Source: Collybia mongolica
Taxonomy: Eukaryota; Basidiomycota; Agaricomycetes; Agaricales; Clitocybaceae
DNA: 64,000 nt
NCBI GenBank assembly: GCA_013420905.1
Contig: JAAXNY010000013.1
Location: 1,550,001 to 1,614,000, forward strand
Direction of reading: 5' to 3'
The number at the start of each line of letters is the position of its first letter. Positions within the stretch are counted from its first letter, which is position 1. The notes under the pieces were generated by a model, which was not told where the DNA came from, made no database searches, and worked only from the letters and a program-made list of their open reading frames with translations. The translations under genes were made by a program, and so were the position numbers. This document shows, one piece after another, positions 36,076 through 47,004 of this stretch.

Positions 36076-36580
36076 GGAGTCTGGTTGATCCAGGGGTATT
36101 TTCGTGTGGACTCTCCACTATGCACCCTCCTCTCTCTCTTGGTTTAGTTTAGTGATGAACGAATTTTTTACTATGCTTCAACTATCGATTTGTGTTATTA
36201 CCTCTTCCGGCTTAATTCGTTTCCGATGCGATAGCGGCCCAGCATTTGACATTGACACAACGTGTATTCTGGTGAATGGGCATAGCTATCGCGGGTCCCA
36301 GTCCCTCGTGGAATGGAATACGCTCCGAAAATGATTGGTTGGCTGACTGGCCACGAACTGACATTACGTATTTTGAGCTTCGTTCTTTTAAATGCGAGAT
36401 AACGCTTGCGAATCCGCTTAGGGCCGACTATCCGGGTGTCCCATCCTAGAATTTAACCAGCTGCCGTGGATGCTTGAACGGATGTTTTAGCGATATCAAT
36501 GATCTGGGAAGCCCGAAGGAGGCATATCTTAGACTATCGATTACCATTGAGTAATTCGACGGTAGAAATGGATATTCGCC
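36076..36580. other. intergenic, convergent 3' ends
   Basis: A 505-base gap between two genes that end toward each other. Nothing is recognised. Confidence 0.5.
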
Positions 36581-38810
36581 CTACACGGTACGCTTTTCTG
36601 AGTCATCAATGAACGAAGACCTGATACTATCTCCGAGATTGTTAACTGGCCCATGAAACCATTTCCGGGCTGATATGACCCAGGAAGCAGACGCAAAGAC
36701 AAACACGAATCCTACGATAACAACTGCGTAGTCTGTGAAGCTTTAGATCAGTGCTAAGAGTCGGAATCTGAGAGGAAGGATATACTCATATCTCTTGCTG
36801 CAGTCGTTTGTCCGGTAGGAAAGAGTAGTAATACTACAATGAAAGTTACCCATGCGACAGCAACAGCACCAACTGGCGTCGACCACCTTCCTAAAGTGAA
36901 TGGACCAGGGACGAGCTTGCCACGGCCGGATGTAATGCGTAAAAAGATCGGCGCTACGTAAGAGACGTTCAACCCGATAACAGAAGCCCTGGTGTAGAAC
37001 ATCAATTGCATCCAATTCAAGAGTGGGAGCCGGATAGCGCATACCCTGCAAGTGATGTGAATGCGGTCTCGGAAAATCCGATAAGGCCGCAGATTCCAGC
37101 AGTCACCATGATGAACCAGACTGCGTTTACTGGTGTCTGAGTGTGATAATTCATTTTCTTCCACCAGACTGAACCCGGCAGCGCGTTATCCCTGAAAGGG
37201 AAACTTAATATGAGCTTCAACTTGGTTTAGGGGTGACAGACCTTGAAAATGCGAAGACGACGCGAGAGGCATCTACTCCCTGAGCTGCCCCGCAAACGAA
37301 CTTTTAGAGCTGGTTAGATGATAATAATTCTACAGCAGGTGATACTATTAAGGACACGAACCTGAGAGGCGATAATGCATGACCAGATGACCAACATTCC
37401 TTGCTTACCAATGACCGTTAAAAGCACTTGACCCATGGGAAGAGGTAAATCTGATGCCAATAAGTCCGGGATGGATGGAACGACAAATGATACGACGATA
37501 AGAAGAAGCCATCCCAGCCCTGCAGTTGCTCCAACCCCCACTAGAATCGCAACAGGTGCCGTTCGGGCAGCACCGGCAACCTCTTCGGAAATGTGGGCGG
37601 CCGAGTCGTCTGCAGCGAGGTCATTTGAGACATGGATGATGTGAGCGAATTTTCACGAAAGCTTACATCCGGTGAGCGTCCACATAGGCGCAGTAAAAGA
37701 GAGCAAGAACGCCCACACATCTGTCCGATGGTCGCTCGTTTGGCTGCGGCATAAATTAGAGGTGGGGCTGACGCTCACCATTTGTCCAACCCGTATGGTT
37801 TTCAAACAACGTGAATGCATCCTTCGTGGATACTTTGTTGTCCCCTGAACATATAAGAAGGGAGGTAATTGTGGCTATACATGTCACTACTGTTGTCTAG
37901 GGTGAGGCAACACTGTTTAGTGTGAGACTGTAGGCATTACTGACCGTTGACTACAGCATAAAATAGATTGATTCTGGCTAGAAACCTTGTAGCAGCAGAA
38001 CAAACTACACCATGAGAGAAGAGAATCGCCAGTAAGATACCGTACGTCTGTCCGTGAGATAGGATGGTTGCTCCGTTCGACGAGACAGCAATTGCGGTTG
38101 TTATCATTTGCGCGCAGGTGAAATCGATGGAACAGACAAGCGAAATTTGCCCAGTAATATTGGCCCATCCTCAGAGAAGAGAGGTGGAGTCAGACTTCCA
38201 TTGAGTCCAGTTCGAAGAAAACCAACCTGTAATCCACGAAGCAAGAGCTGCATGCTTTTGGGGCGCCAGTTTCGCTGAAAAATAGTATAGGCCGGCGCTT
38301 GTTCTGCAGGTTCCTCGGTCACAATATATATTGGTTTGAAATTGGTATTGAGTCACGTACGGCATCGAAGAGGTCAATTCAGCCATTGACAAGGCAACGA
38401 ACCCCACAAATATGCTTGGAATGAACCATCCGAATACCTGGCAGGGCTGTCAGTGTCAAGGTTGACGTGATCAGCCAAGGATCTAACCCAACCAACGTGA
38501 CCCCCTGTTGAATATTGCCTGAAGTAAAAAAACGCTCTCCCAAGGCCACAGCAAGCAGGCTCACCAGCTTTGAGTCCAAATGAAAGGGTTGAGGACACGG
38601 AAGCTACGACACCCATTATAGAAAATGCGAACGCGATTGTTTCGATTAGCTGAAGCAGTTTTAATGTAAGTGTAACCTCGAGTTTGTGGTGCTTACTGAG
38701 AACTCGCGTTTGAATTCGCTCTTGTAGCCCAACTCGGCGAGCTTCACATCGTCGGCTTGTTGAAGGTGATTGACACCCTCCGGTTGGGTAGTTTCTTTTC
38801 CTTCGGACAT
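36581..38810 (-). CDS. APC-family amino-acid/GABA permease
   Basis: This is a fungal amino-acid/choline permease with about 12 TM segments. The start at 38810 gives a hydrophilic N-terminus (MSEGKETTQPEGVN, then KLAELGYKSEFKREFS). After introns come LIETIAFAFSIMGVVASVSST (family start of TM1), FVGFVALSMAELTSSMP and SAGLYYFSAKLAPQKHAALASWITGW, the typical first signature. Further on are FENHTGWTNGWAFLLSF and APMWTLTGYDSAAHISEEV (second signature, near 37600-37760), AILVGVGATAGLGWLLLIV, GAAQGVDASRVVFAFSRDNALPGS, NAVWFIMVTAGICGLIGF, YVAPIFLRITSGR, GPFTLGRWSTPVG and ARKWFHGPVNN. The stop is at 36581. At least eight introns are implied. No broken block was found. Substrate choice (GABA, polyamine precursor, basic amino acid) is open; the neighbouring agmatinase makes a polyamine link thinkable but unproven. 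Confidence 0.82.
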
Positions 38811-39824
38811 GTACCACGTTCTAGTGAGCGATAGATGGAGACAAGATGAGTTTGACGCGGTGATTGTATTTTGCAACAACTTGGCAGAACGGGAAGTTTA
38901 CGACACATCAACTTTATATCGTGCCGAAGTACCGTATGGGCCTTGGATGCAAACTCGGGCGCCAGAAAGGGTCGACATGGTCTTAGATTGTCCCCTGGCC
39001 ACAGACCTGTAGCCAAATTTCGCAATTTTCTGAACTTGAACGATAACGGCGGTAAGGTTCGCATTCATTTGATCCTTGTCCAGTAGCATCAACGATTTTC
39101 TCAGCGGAGTTCCAAATCCGTTATCTTATCATCACGAGTGCGACTGCCAACAGAGAATTGATCTGGCTCTGTGACAAACTCTAACCTGAACGTTGGGCAC
39201 TTCAAAGTTCAAAGAGCCACATAGGATGGTTGTTATATCATTCTTTCATAATGGTCGACGAGTAAACGATGTTATGATTGGGAATGACTCTTAAACATCA
39301 CCAGTGCCACCGCGGGTTGACAAGTTCTTTCTCGAGCCAGAGCGTTATCGCTTCACTTCACGCATTCCACTAATCTGGACGGTATTCTTAGAATGAAGGT
39401 AAAGATAAGGTGAGAAGCTCATATATCTTTTGAGTTATATCGGTGGATGCAACTTCACATGGGACAATGTGACATGACTTCTAATCCATGCAGGCGTTTG
39501 ACGGCTACATCGGTCGAGCGTTGGTAGGACATTCGTTTTGGTTCGGCAAAATTGACCACAGAATGACAATATATAGTGCTTGTACCATGTATTCTTGGAC
39601 GCGCTATTGATACGGACGCCAGACGTCAATCCCCTGCTTTTCGGGGAAGCGAATCACCCTCGGGGAAAAACAAGTGTGCGGGAGGATTGATTGGCACTGG
39701 GAAAACTCGTCATGGGTCATCATAGCGTGATGAGGGGTTTTTGGCGATGCCTTTCCCTTATTATTGGGCCACTGTACCAAAACCGATAAATTAATTTCAT
39801 TGTAAGCTGCTGTTCCTTTTATAA
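38811..39824. other. intergenic, no gene recognised
   Basis: Frames below 110 codons only, none with motifs. It should contain the permease promoter and the 3' end of the next gene. Confidence 0.45.
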
Positions 39825-40769
39825 CTACTGGGTTTTGCTTTTTCCGCCCTTTTTCTTCGATATAGGGGCGGGTGCAGCCCAGTGAACTTTCCACGCCCTG
39901 AAACCAAACAGCATACTTAGGACTGTTGCGCCCAGAGCTTTTGCGAGAGGCGGCGATAGCTGGGCTAACTCCACCACCCCTTCTGTTTCTGAAGTTATAA
40001 AAGAAGGGATGGGAAATCTCGATGATCCTACGGCGTGGTTCAAGGCTTTCGTGACATCGGTGAATGCTTCATGGCGGGTAAAAATGCCATATATCGCAGC
40101 AACTAGCGATCCTCCCCAAAAGTCCACAGAACCCCAGATTCCAGTTCCGGCGCGAATAATTGGAGGGGTAGAGAAGGCCCACGAAGGCGACCAGGTGGAA
40201 AGGGTTGATGCAGTGATACCACCCCCCGATGATGCAAGAGCGCCAATTATGAGGTGCGTTAATGGTGAGCGTATCAAGAGTGGGTGGACTGGACTGTTGG
40301 AGGAGACAGCAAGGAGAGAGAGAGTACCTGTGATCGCCCCTGTACGCACAAGCGCATCAATCGGGAAGAGAGCCGTGTCGAAGGTTGGTGGGTGAAGTGC
40401 AGCGGGGAAGAGTTGGAAAATGAATGTAAGCACGAGGTGAACCGTCACGTAATTTATATATGGGTGGAAAGTGTACAGAACGGGAGGCGGAACACCTAGC
40501 AAATTGTGCGTCAGTAAAGTACCGCCCCAGCACTGCGAAATCAGGTCAGTCCATATACTCCTAAAATAGGGCCTTATAGCTACCATTATGAGATATCCAG
40601 CAATGTGTGTTCCCCACGACAGAGGTTCAGATGAACGTCGAGCATTTGCCTGATATCCAATCGAGATTCGAGCAGCATGAATTGTTGGTGCCAGTGCATA
40701 GGGAAACCAGACTTTGTGTACTGGAGAAGAAAGGGCGGCTAGAGCATCTGCCACAGGTTGAAGAGCCAT
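39825..40769 (-). CDS. multi-pass membrane protein, TRIC/TMEM38-like by impression
   Basis: The frame is open over 314 codons but contains a 51-base in-frame intron (donor after GYLIM, GTAGCTATAAGG; acceptor TTTCGCAG before CWGG near 40530). The mature product is therefore about 297 residues. It begins MALQPVADALAALSSPVHKVW, has six or so hydrophobic segments, a small-residue-rich SWGTHIAGYLIM-CWGGTLL segment and an LIIGALASSGGGITAS segment. It ends in a very basic tail with KKKGGKSK, which suggests retention in the ER. The Gly-Gly-Gly segment and the helix layout recall trimeric intracellular cation channels, but I would not assign that function without a profile search. The gene is upstream of the transposon-rich region and looks intact. 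Confidence 0.6.
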   Translation of the reverse strand: MALQPVADALAALSSPVHKVWFPYALAPTIHAARISIGYQANARRSSEPLSWGTHIAGYLIMVAIRPYFRSIWTDLISQCWGGTLLTHNLLGVPPPVLYTFHPYINYVTVHLVLTFIFQLFPAALHPPTFDTALFPIDALVRTGAITGTLSLLAVSSNSPVHPLLIRSPLTHLIIGALASSGGGITASTLSTWSPSWAFSTPPIIRAGTGIWGSVDFWGGSLVAAIYGIFTRHEAFTDVTKALNHAVGSSRFPIPSFITSETEGVVELAQLSPPLAKALGATVLSMLFGFRAWKVHWAAPAPISKKKGGKSKTQ

Positions 40770-42286
40770 AGATTTTTTTTTCCGAAAAAATCAGAACTTG
40801 GGAGGTGTGCACACACAAGAGCTCAGAAATTTGGACAACACACAAGCACTGGGGAGGGGTAATGATTACCTACTCCGCGTTCATAATACAAGTAAACAAA
40901 TGACAAATTTGGAGAGATTTTGTGACCCACCGAAATTTTATGCTTTTGGGAGAACATCCTCATGAGATAAAACATGTCAAACTAGTGGAAATCAAAGGGC
41001 AGTATATGTAAAGAGCTCCCTTCTTGTTTTGAGCTCCATAGAGCAGTGCATTAATGAGAATTAAATTATTTTCCATGAGGGTATAGTTTCGAGCTGAGTT
41101 TCAAATAACATGTTTCCATATTCGGCTCACTTCTGATTAGATTTGGTGTGTAATTTAGTGACTTGACGCGTCTCGGCTATCTAAATTTCAGACCACAGGC
41201 GAGGTAACAGACAACAGTGCGCCATCGCTGACATCTTCCTTGGTCACAATATGGCTTAACTTCCTTGATCAATCCTACATGAATTTTCAGGGGCAAGAGG
41301 GTCTTTGTGGTGGATTTTTTGATTTTTTCTTTTTTTGCTTCACAGGTCCGAAAAACATATGTAATTTTGATGAATCTTGAAAAATATGAGGGAATCCAAA
41401 AATCCGCCACAAAGACCCTCTCCGAGCTGATATTTTGAGCAACTTTTGTCATTAGACCAATCCATTATCTTCAGTTTCTGAGCCACCAGTGATGTGGGTC
41501 ATCAAATGGCACTTTTCCAGGCCGGACAAATAACTATAAACAAATAAAAAATAACCGGCAATTGCCCCTCCCCACAAGCACCCATGGACCCAGGTGTCTT
41601 CGGACTGAACAATCCGATCACGTGCATTGGGTTGAATAATCCGTGGAGGCCCCCGGAAGCTCCCCTATATGTTTGGTATTTTTTTTTCGCCAGACCAGGT
41701 CTCAAATCCGCAATGTTTCGGGCCTCAAATCCACTATATGGGCCAGCATTTACATAGTCAAACATAAAAAATACCGAAAAACCAAAAAACCAAAAAAAAG
41801 AACATAAGAATTTTTGAGACAAGAAAGACCATCCATACAGCAAATATACATATTGGAGTATCATTCTACCTCCTGGAATCTGGATTCTCCATCTACAGTA
41901 ATCTTTTCATGAGGACCCATACTAATTGAAACAGGCAGAAGGCAAAAGAAATCTTTTTTTATGTGCTCCTTCTAACCCATTTCTCTAAAAAAACAAAAAA
42001 ATCCCCAAGAAAGGTCTGAAATCCACTATATATAGGCTGAGGATTTTGCCAAAATTGCCTCAAATCTGCCATTCTGGGCTGGGAAAATCATCATTTTGGA
42101 GGGTCTCACATCTGCAAAAAAATTCCAAACATATGGAGGAGCTTTTGGGGGCCTATCCATACCTGAATAAATTCAATGTTTGCTCAGCCAATACTCAACA
42201 ATTATTCTTCCATCATTTACAGAACTGACATCAGAACCCCATGCTGGGGACATGCAAACATTTGTATGAAAAATATATTCTACTTA
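40770..42286. other. AT-rich gene-free stretch bordering the transposon nest
   Basis: About 1.5 kb with long A and T runs, frames of low complexity and no coding signal. It contains the inverted repeat listed separately. The phrase 'AAATCCACTATAT' recurs near 41728 and 42014, which suggests an old repeat relic. Confidence 0.45.
41297..41420. repeat. inverted repeat, 23-base arms, 78-base loop
   Basis: The arm at 41297-41319 (GAGGGTCTTTGTGGTGGATT...) is the reverse complement of 41398-41420 with one or two mismatches. The loop is T- then A-rich. It could fold as a hairpin or be a relic of a miniature inverted-repeat element; no clear target duplication was seen. Confidence 0.55.
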
Positions 42287-42341
42287 CAGTGCCTTGCATA
42301 TATGACTGAACACATGTTTTTCTTTTCTTAATTGACCTGCC

Positions 42342-42535
42342 TTGGGTAGCCGAATATTGTGGCCCAATAAGGGGTTATCATCACATGATAAGTGCAAGCT
42401 CTCACAATGGTTCCATCACTACCTCTGCAACTGGGTTGTCAAATGGTGTGCTGAGTATGGCTGGCCTTACCACAAGCTAGCAGAGGTTGCTGGCTGCTCT
42501 GTTGGCAGCATCTCTACCATTTTCAGCTATCACAA
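42342..42535 (+). pseudogene. Tc1-type transposase N-terminal fragment
   Basis: The frame reads WVVKWCAEYGWPYHKLAEVAG and CSVGSISTIFSYHN, a helix-turn-helix of the kind that opens Tc1 transposases. It is cut at 42536 by the end of a Copia-type LTR, and no catalytic domain follows. Confidence 0.5.
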
Positions 42536-42774
42536 TGTTGAACTTAGCAGCAAGAGATTGAAAAGAGTGAGAATAATAAATTTGAATGAGATATTGAAAT
42601 AGTGTACAAAATGGCTTGTATAAACACATAAATAAAATAACTCCTATAGCAATAATAAATCATATGTGAGTCCATTATAAAAACAAATGTGAAACTAGAA
42701 TGTCCATGTGTTATACATGTCATGTGAAATGTCTGGGTGGTGTGACTAATGTGCTGGATCACCTTATTCCAACA
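42536..42774 (-). mobile_element. LTR of a Copia-type retrotransposon
   Basis: This 239-base unit starts TGTTGAACTT and ends TTATTCCAACA, so it has TG...CA borders with TGTTG/CAACA inverted ends. On the minus strand it is directly preceded by a polypurine tract (AAGGGAGGAG), which marks it as the 3' LTR of an element read on the minus strand. The partner LTR was not found. Confidence 0.65.
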
Positions 42775-43104
42775 CTCCTCCCTTGATCTGAGCACATACC
42801 AATTAATTTTAGTTTTGCATTCATGTTCAGGGTGTGGCAGCAGAGTTTAGTGAAGATGTCTGCTTGGTTGTTGGCAGACATGCAGTGGAAAATATTTATT
42901 TCTTTAGAAGCTACTGTAAGTGTTCACATATGAAATGGTGTTTGATGTTGATGTGTTTGCTGCATGCATGAAAAACTGAATTGTTTGCAAATAAGATTGC
43001 TGATTGATTGTCTGTAATAATGTCAGTAGGTTTCTCACATGGAAATCCAAAGTTGGCCATCAGTGATCTAATCCAAGTGACTTCTTGTGTCTCTATCCTA
43101 TATA
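42775..43104 (-). pseudogene. Copia polyprotein fragment, RNase H end
   Basis: The minus-strand reading includes TQEVTWIRSLMANFGFPCE, then TDNQSAILFANNSVFHACSK and HINIKHHFICEHL: the Copia RNase H core with the DNQ motif and the KHI-x-I-x-HHF block. After a small frame change come MSANNQADIFTKL and a stop just before the polypurine tract. The upstream protease, integrase and RT are absent, so this is a 3' remnant. Confidence 0.7.
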
Positions 43105-43546
43105 CAGTACCTAGTCTAACAATGGTGGGGAGTTCCCCATTGTGGACACATGGCTCAGGGTCATACTGTACATTATCTACAAGTGAGCTATGTGTCCTCT
43201 GACTGAAGTCCAACTTGAAATTGGAGGTGCAGGTGTGAGTACTGATGTGCAGGTGTGAGTTCCAATGTGCAAGTGCAGTTGTCAGTGCCAATGCCAATCT
43301 CCAATGTGTGAGGTCAGGAGGTTTGAGTGCAGATTTAGGTGTTCCCCTTATAGAGTTGGAGCTATATGAGCTGCTTGTCCTTGATGCTGATAGTGAGAAC
43401 AATACTGATATTGAGGTTGATAATACAATGGAACAGATCCTTATGAGTTAGAAGGGCATTGTTGTGCTCAACTACATGAAGATCTTAGTGAATCACATGT
43501 GATAAACACAAGTTAAGTTGATTATATAACTTTTAGGTGTAGGGCC
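43105..43546. other. unassigned sequence inside the nest
   Basis: Contains GTGCAGGTGTGAGT-type short tandem repeats near 43225-43260 and a frame ending LDADSENNTDIEVDNTMEQIL, which I do not recognise. It may be LINE or Tc1 remnant. Confidence 0.35.
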
Positions 43547-43803
43547 ATGGTCAAGTCAGGCAAGTCCCAGCCCACTCCACAACCACAACCACAATGGAGG
43601 GCTACAGACTGGGAAGAGTTTGTCCCATATGTCTCCAAATATGTTAATGATATGATCCTGTTGCAGAAATCACAAGTAATCAACTCTAATGAAAATCTTG
43701 ATAACATTGTTCACAGTTTGTCTGAAGCTTTCATCCAAGCAACTACCAAAGCAATTCCAATAGCTAAGGAGTTGCTGTTCACCAAATGATGGTAGAAAAG
43801 TGA
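43547..43803 (+). mobile_element. LINE ORF2 fragment 1 (between endonuclease and RT)
   Basis: Frame with ATDWEEFVPYVSKYVNDMI and AFIQATTKAIPIAKELLFTK, the linker between endonuclease and reverse transcriptase in fungal non-LTR elements. It ends at the target duplication TGA (43801-43803) of the CACTA-like insertion and resumes at 52504. Confidence 0.6.
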
Positions 43804-43859
43804 CACTGTGCAACCTGGTGGGGGTGGTTTTTCCCCCACTTAATGGATGAAAAGGGTTT

Positions 43860-44160
43860 TTCCTAAGTTTAGTGGATGAAATTAAGGGGTATGAAAATAG
43901 GATGAAATTTCATCCCACATATTTCATCCTTTAAGAGGGTGAAATTGTACTGTTAAATGACCATCTATTAATGGAATGAATTTCATCCCATAAGGGGTGA
44001 AATATATGGGATGATTTTCATCTAATAAAAGGGGTGAAATTCATCCCATAAAAAGGGATGTATGGGATGATTTTCATCTAATAAAAGGAGTGAATTTCAT
44101 CCCATACAAGGGGATATATAGGATGATTTTCATCCAATAAAAGGAGATGTATAGGATAAT
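43860..44160. repeat. subterminal array of GATGAAATTCATC-type repeats (outer copy, left)
   Basis: The near-palindrome (GG)GATGAAATTCATCCC and its reverse variant recur here many times, next to the left terminus. The same unit fills 46600-47000, 51120-51360 and 51880-52490, all subterminal in one of the two CACTA-like copies. Confidence 0.75.
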
Positions 44161-44429
44161 TTTCCTGTATTTTACAGTCCCCCACATGTCCTTGTGGACT
44201 CTGCACAGACTCTGCATGGACTCCACAGAGTCTGTGCAGACTCACTTACTTTCTTTTACTATTATAAATTACTTACTTACATATAAGAGTTTACTTACTA
44301 TTTTATTTACTAATGTTCTACATACATTGATAGGATAATATCAGATATTGATAGTGAACATGATACATTAATAGTAAATACATAATTTAATATGGGTGGG
44401 GGCCCCCGCTGCCCCTGTCATCCTCATTG

Positions 44430-44710
44430 GCCCCTGTGGCATCGTCAGTGGCCTGGGTTTCAGCAGTGGTGGCACTGGCTGCTTTTCTTGTTGTTGTCCC
44501 CATTGTCGTCATTGTCCTTTGTCATTATTGTCATCCTTGTGGTGGTGGTGGTTGTCTTGTCCTCATTGTAGTTGTTGTCATCACACCATTGTTGGTACCA
44601 CCACTGCCGCTGCTGTTGTCATCATTGCTGCAGGCCTTGTCATTGCTGTTGCTGCTGCTGCTGCTGCTATCTTCATCATTGTTGTCATCTTCCTCAGGTA
44701 TTGTCTTGAT
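44430..44710. repeat. degenerate GTTGTC/CTGCTG low-complexity tract
   Basis: A tract of imperfect trinucleotide-like repeats (GTTGTCATC, CTGCTGCTG) in the outer CACTA-like copy. Its place in the inner copy is taken by a differently composed tract at 50290-50810. The long frames over it are composition artefacts. Confidence 0.65.
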
Positions 44711-45327
44711 ATCCAAGTGTCGCAGACGCCCAGTTGTCATTTGGGTGACTTCACCCTGCACTGGCAGGGTGGGTGTGGTGGCTGATCGTGCACGAGGTGG
44801 GGGTGCAATGCTGGCAGTTCCTGTGTCAAGTGCACACTTGGTCCTGGGATGGGCTATTAGCAACAGGAGTGATAAAAAAAAACATGCATGCCACTGGGGC
44901 ACCCTGAGCATTGGCAGCCATGTCCTCCTCGTTGTGGGTTCCTGAGGTTTTCCTGGGGGGGGACACACTGCGTGGTGAGTGCATAGGTGAGCAATGTTCT
45001 GGGACTCATCTCCCTCCCCCCCTCAGGGTGCCCTTTCCCCGCCGTCCCCTTGGGCCATGTCCTTTTCCACCATTCCCCCCACCTCCCTTGGCCTTGTTGT
45101 TTGCCGTTTGTGCGTCTCTGGGTGCTTTGGGGGCCTATTTGCTGGCATAGTATATTGGGCATTGGTTGGCGTTGGGTGTGTTGGGTGTGTTGGCAGTTTG
45201 GTGGACATCGTTGATGTGGTTGAAAGTAATCAACGAAGGCGTGGCAATGGTAATGTGACTGTGGCACATGCCTCAATATCAAGTGACCTGTTTTTGTCAA
45301 CTTGAGGCTGTTTATCTCTCAGCTGGG

Positions 45328-45850
45328 TGGTTTAGCAACTTCCTACATGACAACCCAGTGGCCTTCAGGGTCTTCTGGGAACCACGCATAGAATAGAGCA
45401 GGAGTACCTGGAGGTAAGTGGGTGCTTGTTGGATGGTATCCTTGATACCAGGTCAAACGCCTTAGGGCGAGCGTACATGCATGGGCCTGGTCCCTCAGGA
45501 CTAAGTCGGGCTTCCCTCGGGAAACCTTCGGGGGGGTGTACCCCCCTGTGAACCAGGCGCAAGAAAGTGGCCATGCTGACCACTTATTAAACAGATTAAG
45601 AAGCGCAGGGGGCGGTCCCCTCTGCGACAACTCTTGCCCTTAGTCCCGTATGGGTCTATTACCTAGTCCCTTCACAGGAACCAATATCTGGAGTGCTTTA
45701 CCCGGGAACAGGAGGGCAATCCAATCCTGCCATATATGACGGCCTTTATGCACCATATTTCAATTCGATTATCTAACTATGTTTAGATGTGACTGCATCT
45801 GTACTAGCGTATGGTGGTATATAAAACTGTTGAAAGGAAAAAAAAAAAAA
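45328..45850 (+). mobile_element. poly-A retroposon (SINE-like) with 13-base target duplication
   Basis: The 523-base insert ends in 13 A residues and is bracketed by TCTCTCAGCTGGG at 45315-45327 and 45851-45863 (14 bases if the preceding A is counted). The sister copy of the host element at about 49850 lacks the insert, which confirms the insertion site. No transposase or RT is encoded. It could be a SINE or a retroposed transcript. Confidence 0.75.
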
Positions 45851-45865
45851 TCTCTCAGCTGGGAA

Positions 45866-45955
45866 TGCCAGTCTTGCCCAGTGGTTATCCATGCCAAATA
45901 TTTTAATATTACGTAATGATCCTCCCTGTGACCATCCGAACCTGGTGGGGTGCAC
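45866..45955 (+). other. tRNA-like sequence with A-box and degraded B-box (outer copy)
   Basis: CTTGCCCAGTGGTTA near 45873-45887 resembles a pol III A box, and ATCCGAACCTGG near 45934-45945 a mutated B box. The spacing of about 50 bases suits a tRNA-derived unit. A sister copy lies at 49755-49845. Confidence 0.35.
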
Positions 45956-46599
45956 ATTTTTCAGCCTCCTATTAATAACGAATAATATATGATTTGAATA
46001 AATAAAATTTGTCAGCATTCCCACATTTGATCACAGGGCCCCGTTGACCGAGATGCCTGACAGCTGAACATTCCGAGCTATATCATGCGTTGGCAGCCGC
46101 TTTCACACGCTTTTCCTCTTGCTCTCGTACCACCACCATTGCGTGTTGGCTGCCTCCCATCCTCCCCCTCATAGTAAGCACTCTTCATTGATAGATTACA
46201 ATTACTATAGTAATACTTGTAGTAGTCATTTGAATTCCAGTACAAACTATAAGGCTTTGTTAAGAATATTATTAAATGCTAATAATGATCCTACAGGAAA
46301 CCTAAGGACGTCATTGGTATGCAGGACAAGACCATGCCTGACAATGTCCTCAATATGGTACACCACTTTGTTGACCTCAAAGTGCAGGTGGACAATGAGG
46401 GGGTCTTAGTATGTCTGTCTATCCAATCTAATCCAAAGCACATTAACATTGACCTGTTTTACAGATGACTTCATTACAATGAGGTCAACAAGGACAATGG
46501 GCAGTCTGGCAGTGCATGAATGAAGACCAACAACTTCCACCCATTACTTAATTTTTTTAAATCTTTATTATACTAATCTGACCAGCACTGTGAAACTGA

Positions 46600-47000
46600 G
46601 AATAGATGAAATTCAACCCTGTGTTTCATCCTCTTAAATAATAGAAATAATACATTAAAATATGAAATTCATTCACTTAACAATCCTAAAATGTAATGAA
46701 TTTCATCTTGAAGATGTTTGAAAACACACCCCCTGTGGGGGGAAAAATGGATGGAAAACCCCCCCTTAAGGTATAATTTAGTGGATGAATTTCATGTGAA
46801 ATTTGTCCATATTCATACCCCCTGATTCTCGAGGCTATGGGATGAATTTCATTTCACCATAGGTGGAAAAAACAACCATTGTGGGAGGTAATTCCTATCA
46901 ATATGGGATTAATCTACTACCTTGATGGGTGAGAATAGCAATGTTTTTTGGGGTAACATTACTGCAAATTTTTGAGGCTATGGGATGAATTTCATACCAT
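46600..47000. repeat. subterminal GATGAAATTCATC-type repeats (inner copy)
   Basis: Many copies of the near-palindromic unit, mirrored by 51880-52490 in the outer copy. It ends where the Tc1 element is inserted. Confidence 0.7.
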
Positions 47001-47004
47001 GATA

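Noticed and set aside
44396..45305. Frames of 103-172 codons on both strands at 44.4-45.3 kb
   Set aside because: They lie in low-complexity repeat and in the CACTA-like element, with no domain and mutual overlap.
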